Shown here piece by piece: positions 50,140-62,600 of a stretch of 64,000 bases of DNA (the first letter of the stretch is position 1; each line of letters begins with the position of its first letter). Under the pieces are notes generated by a model. That model worked only from the letters and a program-made list of their open reading frames with translations. It did not search any database and was not told the DNA's origin. The stretch lies in assembly GCA_950295325.1 (NCBI GenBank), contig OX485805.1, positions 43,858,758-43,922,757 of the forward strand, read 5' to 3'. Source of the DNA: Polytrichum commune (lineage: Eukaryota; Streptophyta; Polytrichopsida; Polytrichales; Polytrichaceae). Both the position numbers and the translations under genes were made by a program.

Positions 50140-53100
50140 ATGTCGCGAGCGATGGCCAGGAAGTTCTGTTTATCTGAATTGGACCTGCTGCACCTTCTGA
50201 AAAGGTAAAAATGGAATGATGGCAACAAAATAGGTGTGTCGGTGGTGTTTTTCACATGCTTTCCACACAGCCTGAGTGCTTTCGAGACTTCTGGCCGTGC
50301 TGCATTTGCTGCCACTATGTTTTTTTTGATGATTGTGGTGATATGATTAGGTATAACTCGAGTACGCTGGTGACACTGCTGCGAGAAATTGCGAAATGTA
50401 AATCTTCCAAGCTGGACTGGGCCTTGCTCGCCAAGTGCACCGCCACAGGAATTACCAGCGCAAGGGAGTATCAAGCTGTGTGGCGAAGCATTGCCTATCG
50501 AGCCGAGCTCATGAATGCTTTTGAGGACAATGATCAAGCACTGGTAGGTTTTAAGGTTTTTTGGGATTTAGGGTTTTGTGGTCGGGTTGCGTTAAAGTGT
50601 TGTCCAGCCTCGGTTGCTACATTGTCGAAGTCATTAGTATGAGATTTCTTTTCTTATTTGAGTAAGTTGATCGAGTAGACTGGATCGAGTCACACTGCAT
50701 CAGTATTGCCACATGTGAAAGCATGCTACATATATTCATAAGGCCATGTCTGGCTTTTCTTTAACAGGAGGACGAAAGTGACATTGAAGTGGAGCCCGAT
50801 CCTGTGCCGGCAATCAGCCCCAGCATCGCAGAGAGCGTTGCAAATTTTGTGAAGGTATTACAAACTCCTTCCTGTTTGTGCTTCCAGTCTGCTGATTTAT
50901 GTTACTTGGGGTAAATGAGATCTTTAAATTAGGGAGGACGCTGATTGTTTAGTAAACCTTCATCTTCATGAAGATGCAGTGGAGAAGTGATTGGATTTTA
51001 TGGGCCTGCTTGCTCAAGGATGTGAAATGTTCATGTCTTGTCACCAGGTTCCTTACTGGACTTCTTTGGGCTACAGCAGTCGAAAGAGCTCCAGAATTAT
51101 TTGGGTCACAAGGTGGACCCTTATCTTTGGAGTCAAGTTGTAGTTTTTCGACCTCTTGTAGTCATGCCAATGAATTGCAACCATTACACTCTTTTTGCTT
51201 ACAGTTTGCCCTGAGCTCCTCTTCTTTTGGTCAGATTAAGGTGTCTTTTATGGTAGACCAGGAATTGGACATCAAGTCTTTCATGATGAGTTTATGGCAG
51301 GCCACATGACATTTGATTTATAACTGTAGTAAACCTTTGCAAGAACGCATGGTGTTGAGAGCTGACCAATATGAGCTTGTGAACTTTATTGGCTGCTGTT
51401 GGGATATTTTAGGTTCTTTGTCATAGTGCTATGATTTTAATCTGGATAACTTGCTTGAGATGCAGGGAGAGTTGCAGCAACATGACATCGAAGAAACTCG
51501 TATGGAGCGAGATGTAAGTCAGATAGCAGGAATGGGCCATCAAGTAGGAGACATGGCCTTGAGAACTGGACAACAGGTAGGTAGGATATGCCTTGAACCA
51601 GTTCAGTGAATATTTGTTGAAATGAATATTTCTCTTTTGTTGTGTCAGAGTGTTGTCTGATTTGTTTGCAATGTTACAGGAAGCAACTACATCAGGGATG
51701 TCAGATGGCTCAGCCACATTTAGAGCACGGGGAAATTCATACTTGGCAAATGCACCAGCAGAGTTTGCAACAACGCCCATTTCTTCCATGACGAGTACCA
51801 AATCTGCATATACAGAATCCAATGCAGACAAGAAGAGAAGGCGGCTTTGGACTCCGGCAGAGGACTTGGAACTCATATCAGCAGTGGAGAAATGTGGTGA
51901 GGGTAACTGGACATCGGTTCTCAAGTGCCCTTACAATTTTGATCGCAGTGCCTCACAGCTCTCACAGGTCTCCTCTCACCACTTCACTCGGCCATTGCTG
52001 GAATTAAAACCCTGGCTGCAGCTACCTAAGACCACCTTTTCTTCAAAGGGTGGCAAGTTTCCATCATAGTATTGCACATACTTTTCCTGGTCATTCAACC
52101 GGATCTTTGGTTTTTGGTGACCAGAATAATTTCAACAAAACAAGACCCAAGATAAGGGTTTATGGTTTAGGAATTTGGACTTGGTTTTATTTTTATAACG
52201 AGGTCCAATATTTCTATTGTGCAGCTCATGCTAGCCAACATTTTTCCTATTCACCTTTAAGCTGTTGTGAACATCTTGGTCTCCAAATCAGCTTGTGTCA
52301 AGAGCCGATGAAACTGGCAACTGTGTGATGGTCAGAGGTCGTCTCTTTCATGCATGTTGTTCTTGTGAACATGTAAACACATCATGCATAGGAGTTCTGA
52401 GGTCTGAAGGCTCTTAAAGGTTGTTTGGTCTTATTTTGTTTGTGTCAGACCCCGAGCTGGCTCCTATTCTGGAAGGGTCAGTTACATGCTGTTTTTGCCG
52501 AGTTCAATTGAAATGATCTCCCTCTGTTCTTGGGAGGAGCCAGTCGATCTAGCTCTGACGGATTGTTAATGTCAATTGGTATGCTGCAGAGATGGGCTCT
52601 AATCAGGAAGAGAAGGGAAGTTCAAGACAAAGCGGGATACAGGGAAGGATCAGGACCGAGCACACCAGCATATGGAGTCTCAGAAGGACAAACTGAAGGC
52701 CCCCAGACTGGGACACAGGTGGGGCCCAACCCTTCAATTCTTGGGAAACCAAGGATGGTAGGATCATCTGGGCAGCCAGGGGATATCAGTCGGCCTCCTG
52801 GAGGTGGACCCATGGCAAACAAGCCAGCAGTGCTGTCTTCGACTGGGCAAGTGCAAATTAAACGAGGAGTCCCAGGTTCACATTCTGCTGAGGCATCTGA
52901 TAATGTTAGTGAAGCACAACGCACAAGAACCTCACAAGTTGCAGGAGTTTCATCTAGCAGGGCTGGTGTTTCTGGTCCATGGCAGCCATCTCAGAGCCCT
53001 TACCTCATGCGCGTAAGTGGAACGTCGACAGGTGCAACCACTGGTGCTGTGCAAACTCACAACATGGGAACAACTCCAGAAAGTGCAAGTGGTGGAGCTC

Positions 53101-54350
53101 AGTTTCATGGTTCAGGGTCCACAGTACGGAGGCCAATCCAAGCAGGGGCTAGCCAGATGCGGCCCACAGGTGCACTCCCTACAGTCACTCCAGCATCTGC
53201 TGACAATAAGTATAATGTGCCGCGACTTACTGTGCAAAGGGGAGTTTCCAAGGGTCCTCATGGGCCGGATCCTATGGTGCAAGCAGCTGCAATGGCAGCA
53301 GGGGCACGCATTGCACCAGCCTCGGCAGCTGCTTCACTCCTTATGGCTGCGCAATCTGGTAACGTGGTGCACATCGGGACCGGTGGAGTACCCAGATCCA
53401 AATCGAGCCTGTCAAGCCAATCTGGAAACCCACAGCTGATGAGTAATCCAGGAGCCATTGTGCATTACATCCGAACTGGATCAGGTTCGCACTCAGCATC
53501 CACAACCCTGTAGTTTATCATTGCTTAAAGGGGTCACTAAAACCCAAGGCCTTAACCTGGATCCCATGGGAAGTCCAAGGTTAAGTCACTTAGGCCGGAA
53601 TAGTACCCAGGTAGGTGACCTTTGTAGCATTAGATTTCCCATGCACCCTACCAATATGGTCCACCCAATTATACTGAGAGTATCCAGGTGAACCAGATAT
53701 TTTGAAACAACCATGTGGGAACCTAAGGGGTGTGCACTTGGGGAGATTAGGTGTGGGCTGTGTTGTGCGCCTGTTCAAGGTGTTCACCTTCGAAAGGAGG
53801 CTATATTCTTCAAAGTCCCTCTTATTCTCATGATGTCTGTTTCGGAATTACATGTAGAACTATAGTGACTTGAAGATGAAGCTACACCATAATTCATGCC
53901 GGTGGCAACATCAGAGGCGTATCTCTCTCATTGCTAAAGATTTTGAAAGTTCAACAGTAGATTGTAGATTCTGCTTCCTGTTCTCCACATTGACCTTGAG
54001 GTTCGATGAATGCTGCAGGTGGGCCATCAGCTTCTCAAATAGGTCCGGGGGCAAATGTGCAACGGCCTCCAGTGCACCATGCTTCAAAGAGCCAGTCGAG
54101 TAGGGGTTTTGGGAACACTTCAGGAACTCATACAGCTGGAGTTTCAAACCCTGCATCTGGATCGGCGCGGAATAACCCACACTCACAGAACGTGCTTATG
54201 TCAGGTAGCAAGTCTAATCTCACCACGAATAGGCGAAATGCAATCCCTCAGCAGAAAATGCCAGCAATCTCGACTCCAGTATGCACCTTGTCTACTGCTG
54301 ATCAAGTCATAGAGCTTGATAGTGAAGGTGCGAGTAAGGAGTCTTCCTAA
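50140..54350 (+). CDS. SANT/MYB-related nuclear protein, 7 exons, 656 aa
   Basis: Predicted join: 50140-50204, 50351-50543, 50768-50854, 51466-51576, 51680-51967, 52590-53484, 54019-54350; all phases agree, 1,971 nt. The N-terminus holds a helical module, LVTLLREIAKCKSSKLDWAL and TSAREYQAVWRSIAYRAEL, followed by an acidic patch (EDESDIEVEPDP). A single SANT/MYB repeat spans exons 5-6: KRRRLWTPAEDLELISAVEK, GEGNWTSVLK, then SQ|RWALIRKRRE. The rest is a long Ser/Gly/Gln/Pro-rich region that looks disordered. The arrangement matches a plant-wide family of one-repeat MYB-like proteins (in Arabidopsis, the pair At1g09710 and At1g58220). The family is probably DNA- or chromatin-associated, but its function is poorly known, and I assign none beyond that. 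Confidence 0.88.
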
Positions 54351-55462
54351 CTTGTTCTATGTGCATGACTGATGGCATGTGCCGCCCACAAGATCCCAAT
54401 CGCACAATTTTTGTGGAGGATTCATGTGTTAGGTAAGGAAGAGCTTGAGAGGACGGGGGACTTTGTTCTGAAATAATTTGTCTGCTATGAGAGGAGTGGC
54501 TCTTGCATTTCGTTATTGCCCCATCCAGGTGCCTTACTGGCAGAAAGTTTTCTCTAAATAGATAGTCCGGCTACAATCGACCCTCATTCAAGGCTGGGCT
54601 CATCTACATCTGTGCGAAGAGAATCACTATCACCTCCAAATGGTGTTGATATGATTTGTACTTTACTTGAGTTCATTTTTATAAAAAGATTCTTTTCATT
54701 TTTATATTGTACACTCCAAATGCATCAACATATTGGTACTACTTTGATATGTCTCGTAAACCAGACATTCGTTTCTAGAAATCTGCTATACCTGGAAGGA
54801 CACTCCGTTGAATGACATAGATTTGTACAAGCAAGACTGAGGTCTCGATCAATAGTTCAAATAGATTCTGTTCAAACCTTTGTTAAGTGAATTATTTTTG
54901 CAGGGTTTGACACCGGCAACAAATTTCTGAGAGACAGGTATAGGTACTCAAGGAACCTGAACTTGTTACGTTTCCTCATACGAGTTAGATTCTTTATTGA
55001 GCAAGAAGATTTGTTCCTACAGAACCTAGATTCCTACATGCAGACTCACTGAAGATTTCACCCAATAATTGTTTTCCAAAATTGTCTCCCTAATAAATGC
55101 CTATGGCATTATGGACAATTCTCAAGTAAATAGAATTGGATAGGTCCAACTTGATGTGAATGAGTTATAAAATCAACTCAGTTGAGAAAGTGGATCTAGT
55201 AACAAACCTATATCTTTCTTATCTACAACTTGTACACACATGGGACATACTTTTTCAACGTTGATGATCTGCAATCACCCAATTAAAGCTACATCGTCAT
55301 CGACAACTAAAGTCATGTCAAGTCTCATGTCATCAAAATATAAATCTTTAAGAACAAGAAACAAAGAAACAAGTATACATTTGTGGACATTTGGGGATGT
55401 ATACATTTTGATTATATAAAAATCACCGCACACATAACCTCATCATGTAACCGCTTTAAATC
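54351..55462. other. Convergent intergenic region
   Basis: It holds the 3' ends of the SANT/MYB gene and of IFT144. I see nothing else in it. Confidence 0.5.
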
Positions 55463-56590
55463 TCAAAGTGCATTGGGACATGTCGATACCTTCACGAATT
55501 CTTGTAGTGAAGCAGGAAATTTGCAGTTTGGACATTGGCTCCAATTTGGAAGAACCATGTGGCGCCCCGTGGCTATGCAAAACTATGTTCACCAAAAAGG
55601 GAAGATATATTAGTTCACAACCATGTCATACTCTACATTAAACATGTATACATGAAGAATGTGTGAATTATTTCTATTTTTATTTCAAAATTGTTTATCA
55701 TGTACTTTTTAATGGATACCGGGATAGTTGAGTGACATGCGAAGCACTCAAGTTGACACTCTGGAATTTCCACTCCACAAAATGGACATGGTGACATTGG
55801 TTCTTTCTCCTCAACCTTCCCATATTTCCGTATGATATTTTCAATCATCCTCTTGTGTACATTTGAAATTGAAGGCCTATTCCAAAATCAACATGCGCAC
55901 TATGAACAAAACTCACCTAGTGGTAAAAAACTTCAAGATCCATATCAAAAACATCACATATAGGGGGTCAAAGAGTATGAAACATAGATTCAAGTTAAGA
56001 TGGATTCAATATGGAAGTTCAAAATCATGTTTATGACAATATGTTTGGTTATATCATAATTTTATATGCGTTATTCTTCATATGGATATAAGATGTCCAA
56101 AAAAATACAACTATGTTCATATTAGCAAAACTATACGTTAAATTAGATGCCTTGCTACTATTCTCATAAATTATACATAACATGTTTCATTATGTAATCG
56201 TCAATTGCAAACAAAAGCATAACTTACAAGCATAAATAAAATCCTCCCCACCTAATACTAGCAAATAAAATCCTCCCCTCAAGTTGAGATTTTTGACCTA
56301 AATTCTGGTCGCAATAACATTGTTGCATATTCATAAGCCGTTTTCTTCAACCCGGAGCGTTGACACTCGACCACGGTGGAGATTAAAATGGCAGTCACAT
56401 GAGCTGGAAACTTGCTAATGTGTTGAGCCACTCGTATTAACATTCGTGCACTCGACCTTCAATTTAGAATTTACTATTAAAAATTCAATTCAATATTTGG
56501 TACGAGCAAGTTTCGATGCATCTCAAAATACAAGTCACCAACATTTAATGTTGATTCAATGTTGACAAATACCTTTTAAGACCTTATCCT

Positions 56591-56622
<32 letters not shown>

Positions 56623-59600
56623 CATTACTAACTAACATTTAATTCACAATTCGTTCAACATCGACTCAATTCATACTTTACCCCTTTAGGATTCACAACT
56701 TTGAAATATAGAAACAAGAGATTAAAGTTGCAACTCTATTTTTGGGTAAGTATTGATTCAATGTTCTAATTGGATGTAATTGAATCAATATGCTATCATT
56801 GTGGATATGTGCATTTAGATGTTTCTAATGTGGTCATTATGAAGGCAAACAAATAGACAAATACAAGAACTTTTGATACATAAATCCAACATACATACAT
56901 ACATACATAAAATTTGTTACTTACCGATGGTCGCCCACATTAATCAATGTCTTGACAAGAACATAGGAATGTAGGAGCATGAGTTGGTTGGAGAAATGAA
57001 GACTAATCTTATGGCCATGTAGTTTTAGTATCTTGTGAAACTGCAATAGTTGTTGATGTGCAAGCTTGTAATTTCCCATATCCTATTTTTAAAAACCAAA
57101 CCAACACTCATTAGCCCCTAAGACGCCGACAAGTGGTTGTGAGCATTTGTCAAACATATTTTTCCTCAAAGCCAACTTACCGTTTCTCCTAGTTTTTTTT
57201 GCTCATGCATTTTGATGTAGTAAAGTTCAACACCATCTTGAACAAATCGATTGAAATTATCTTAAAAAAAGGGCTATTTTTTACGGACCTAGAAGTAGTT
57301 GGAGCCTTTAAGTATATATATTTTTTCTTTGTTGCAAAATCTATTGTTGGAGAGTAACAAGCTTAGTGACATGAGTACTTTTGGATTTCCCCCGCCAAGT
57401 TATGAAATCCATACTTTGAACAAGCAATACCAAAATTCAAATAATTTTGATCTTTCTTGAAATTTTAGCTATTATATGAAAGATCAGACTTCTAAAATTG
57501 TGTTTATTCCAACTGTATGGATGTGGTTCCAAATTCTAGTACTTGCAATATCCTCTTGTACGTCAACTTTTAAATAAGGTCTCTAGTTCATGTTTGATAA
57601 CATTGAAGTAGAGAAGGAAAGGGTTTGGGGTGAGTGTGGGGAAGGCTAGAAATTCACATAGCCTCAACAAATTGTATGGGCCCATCATTGTTCAATGGTC
57701 ACTCAAAATGGCCCAAGAAACTTCACTAGATGGGTATCTATCATGTAGGCCCCATTCATTTTGTTGTGCATCTCAAACTCCAAGTGACCAAGTTGCAACT
57801 TTTAATGTTGTGTCAGTGTTGATTTAACATAAGGTAGAGGATGCTCATTCCAACCCCCTCCTAAAAGCATTTCCTATGCATGCCTTCTAATCATGTAACT
57901 AGAGCGCACCTTAAGCCATCTGAATGACTCTAAAGCAAAGTAGGGGAGGTTTTTGGAGAATGTGGGGTTGGTTTTGGGGGAAATTGGGATGGAACTGGGC
58001 AAGCGTTGGAATGTACATAGGGGGTGGGTGACTTGTATGTTTTTATTAAGATCATGCATGCAAAAGTTATAAGGGGTCAATTATTATTTCTTTTCTTTTC
58101 TTTTCGCTAAGTGGAGTGTTGGTTTTAGTGTGGGGCCAGGTCTGGCAAAACATGGGAGCGATTTTGGATGAGTGTCGGGATAGTTTTGGGAGCTAAAAAA
58201 TTGGAAGTTAAAAAATAAGTGGGTCAAGGAATGGATTTAGGAAGCTAGGAATACGTGACTTCATATAGTGACTTGTAGTATATTAATATGAAATGCAATT
58301 TATTTTATTTTTGTATGTACCATGTCTTAGCCAATTTTCTAAGCCAATCATGCACACCACTAATTCAAAAAGACTCCAAAAATAGGCCAAGTCAGCGAAA
58401 GACTTGATTAAAGCACCCTCTATCTTATACCCTTCAGGACTTAACATTTTCTCAGTGTCAAGTCCACAATTAACCTCGGGGGATTCACTCCCTCTTATAT
58501 TTTGCATACACGTGCGTTTGGGACCCATTTATTGGGGGGCTATTTACCTTGCAGAAAAGATTATAAGGTATGGTATTTTTCAAAATAAAGGTGTGATGGT
58601 ATTTTACATGTAATCCTTTGTCACTATTTAAAAACCCCCTATATTATATGTAAGTTTTTTACAAAATTTATCTACAATGAATATATTAGACCCTATTTTT
58701 TATCGCACGTTGTTCTACGATTTTTCGCCAGTGAACCCCCCGAGCAATTAACCTAGCAATTTGCTTCACCATTGATTCAACTCACATTTAAATATTTAAG
58801 ACTTTTCAAGTGCCATAAAATATAGAAACGGAAGATTGAAATCACAATCTTATGTTTGGTAAGTATTGAATATTCCTTGTAGTTTGATGCGAAGAGATCA
58901 ACATTGTATTTCATTATGGTCTTAAAGAAAAGTCCCAATTCCACAAATTTCACCTGCTCTTGAGTTGCTATGAGAGAAGCCACCTTGGTCGCTTCATCAA
59001 AGTTTTTCAATACGATATGAAGGTAAAACACATATTGTGGTCCCTTCATGGTAGCCTCATTGTGTTCGTCCATGAAATAATCCAATAGTTGGTTGGTCAA
59101 CGAATCACATTGTAGCTTGCCCACCATATTGATAGCCTAGTAGACGACCGAGGCAAATGAGTGAAAATGATGCTTCATATCATAAACTTGAAGAATGAAA
59201 TCACATAAAATTATCATATAAAATCTTCTCATGAATGGTGGTTATTTTGATTCGACGGTCTCATGGTACGGTACTTACGAGCTCCATGGCGGTGTGGGTA
59301 CCCATTTGTAGCAACAAAGTGAGAGCTTGCTTATAATCACCACATTTCTCAAATAGCATGATGGCTTTATCGTTTATTCCGACCGATTGGTAATACCTTT
59401 GTCAACCGAGGACACCACGAGTTCAATAATACTCGCATTTTACAATGATGTTAAAAAAACCAAGTTTGTTCATAATTCAATCCTGCCTATAATAAACAAC
59501 TGTATCTCTCACAAGGGCGCTTACCTTGCTAATACACAACATTCCTCGTGCGATGCTACCTTTGCTACCAAGTCTGAATAGACATCCATGAATCCATGTT

Positions 59601-62600
59601 GCTTCGCTAATTCATTCGCCTCTTGAAGTCTGCGCATGGGATATAATTTAATACTAGAATATGCCACTAAGGTTCCATAACATAACTCAGGTGGTCCCAC
59701 GTATTCTGGTTTTCCACAAATCATGTGAAGGTCTCATGGAATAAACAAGGTGGAAATTCCTTCATTGTTGCTTATTTTATTCCAAAACTTATTTGTTGCT
59801 TGAATGTCTTTTTTGATCTTAGGAGGAAAACATGTTTGTTTGGTCGACTGTCACTAATGTTACGTCATTTTGTCTAAGCTTAAATATAATTTAATGTGTG
59901 AACTGCATGGGGTCAATCGATATAGAATCTACATATGGCGGTCTTTGTCTGATATTTATTCCATGTAATTGTAAGGAAATACCAAAGATTGAAGTAAAAA
60001 TAGGATTTTGACAATTCAAAACCTTTTAAATTGAAATTCATAAATTTATCAAGAAAAAAACATCATGGTTCTTATGGGCATGAGATGTGCCCAAAGAAAT
60101 GATAACTTGGTTTGTACATGCAAATATGCACATAAAATTATTTCACCCTAGTGCTAGTTCCATCCATTAGCTTTAAACACACTTAACAAATTTCCATACA
60201 AATGTCCAGTGACATACAAGAAAAGAGTGTACAAGTTTAAATAAAATACGTAATATCATTATGTCTAGTCCCCCCTCCTCCCCCCCCCCAAAAAAATGTA
60301 GTGTTACCTAAACCACAATTTGATATGAATGTGAGGAATATTATGTGGAATATTGTCAGTCCCACCAAACACTGTTATGGGTCTGAATAATATAATGACA
60401 TGTTGGCAATATTATTCACTTGTTTGTTCACACATGATAGCTCACAAAATAATTTAGAACACACAAAAATGAATTATGAATCGTCACCGTTTTTGCATTA
60501 TTAGAAATTCCACCGCATTTTTGTAGTCTCCGATGTTCTTGCAATATTTGGTAGCCAAAACCGCGCCTTCTAGAATCTTTGTCTGGCCACATCAAGCACA
60601 ACTCCAAGATAAAATCACATACTCAAATGACAATCAAGTCAACTAACATAGGGATTGTGTGTCTAATTATTCCCATTAATAAATAAACGAATCCTTCATT
60701 ACTCCTAGAGAATCATAAAACTTGAAAAACATACTACCACTAGCAATTCGAACCACGTATTCTCGCATTGAGGTTACATGTTTTGTACCTTTCGTAGAAT
60801 TGCAAATGCTTTGGGGGCATTGTGGAGATATTCCAATTGTAAGCGAATGGCGTTATAATAATCCTGCACATCCATTATATGAAGTTAAAATGACCTTAGT
60901 TTTCAAAATTTGAAGTCATTGCATTTGATTCATAATTATGGTTTTAGAAGTTGAATCAAAACCACCAGTTTTTCCTTCATGAAAGCTGATGGATCTTGTT
61001 TGTTGACTTTGCCCTATGGGAAGAGACCTAGGGGTGATCTTTGAAATGGGCCAAAGTTTGGCAAGCAACCAAAATTGGCCAAATATGGTGTTAGTAACTC
61101 GCTTTTCAAGTGGAGTCTATTCGCAAATGAATATAAATGTATAGTTGTCTCTAAAACAAGTCAAATTTTAGTCTTTGGTCGAACAACCAACCTAAACCAG
61201 CCATGAGTGAAATCTAATACTAAGATAGAGCACTCTTCCACCTAGCCGCTTGTTTTATACACCCTAGAACCCCCAGAACTATTGATTTTTTATTGTTTGT
61301 TTTTGTTTTTTGCTTTTCCCCTTTTTTCATTTTAAAATAACCCAAACTAGAGGTAATTAATGAAATCAAATCCTCACTCAACTTGGGTTTAAACCCATAA
61401 CAAGTCAATTACGAGATTGGCACAAGACCTCTGCAAGTTCAAGCATTGTGGCCGCATCATCATAGCGTTGAAGGCTCTCCATAGCTTTGGCATACTGCAA
61501 AAGTTCATATTATTATGGGCTCATGAATGAAGCGTTCAATATTATGCATTCATGAAAAATCGCACTCATGTCTCAAAAGCCAATTAATTCAAGTCTAATC
61601 TCAAGAACGAGAGCCATCATCTTTTAATCAATTCTTTTAGCTATCACAACATGAAATTTCCATTTGGAAGAATACCATTCAACGTTTCTTAGGGTGAACC
61701 CCATATTTCAACACAAACAACTCATTTAGAAAACATCATGTGCAATCTAACAAATCATTTGTAAAGTTCTTGATGAATCGTAATGTTGAAATTTATGTAA
61801 GATGATTTTGTTACTAGATGGATCTACAGCTGGTTGGGTTCACCCATTGGTCACCCTCTATTTTATTTATTTATTTTGTTGGTACTGTTATTTTTATCAA
61901 AAACTTCGTTGCATCCTGTGCTCACAAATTGCCCACCATGATTTGAAGCTTGGGACTGGTGGTATGTTGAAGAATATTCATGACTTTGTTGTGATTCTTG
62001 CATATTATATAGAGTGCACCTGCTGTCTCAAAATGACATCCAAATTCATATAATTCAGCAGCATCCTGAAATAAAATCCATGAAGAGGGGAGAAAATTGC
62101 ATAAGCAATTGTAGCGAACATAGTCCACATATTGATATAAATAGATTTAAGCATTGACATCATAAGGAAGCCAATATAAATGGAAAGCCTCTTTGCTTAA
62201 AGTCATTAATCTTTTCAAAAAACTAAGTAAGACATTAAGAACCATGTATGAATTCTTTTGGAGCGGTTTCCAAAGGAAAGCTTCTCATATGAAACTTCAA
62301 GATTTGATGAAAGCATCATATTTATAATGTAATACACATACTAAAATGCTTTTGATAGTATAGCCACATATTGGACACTTATAAATGAATGTCTTTGTAG
62401 AGATGAACAATTATGAGTTTGCTATTGTTTAGAACCTGTTGTAGGTTCATGGCCTTCATTAGCTTTGCACATTCACATAACAACATATGATCTTTGCTTG
62501 ATATTGCCATTTTGGAACCTTTCCAAGGATGTCCAAACCGAATAGATATCCTTGCCATGCCTGCCTACATTGACAATGATTGTAAATACTAGAACATTTT

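Noticed and set aside
58283-58613. Open frames of 69-81 codons on both strands
   Set aside because: They lie in the IFT144 intron between 57,083 and 58,953 and match no part of IFT144 or any family I know.
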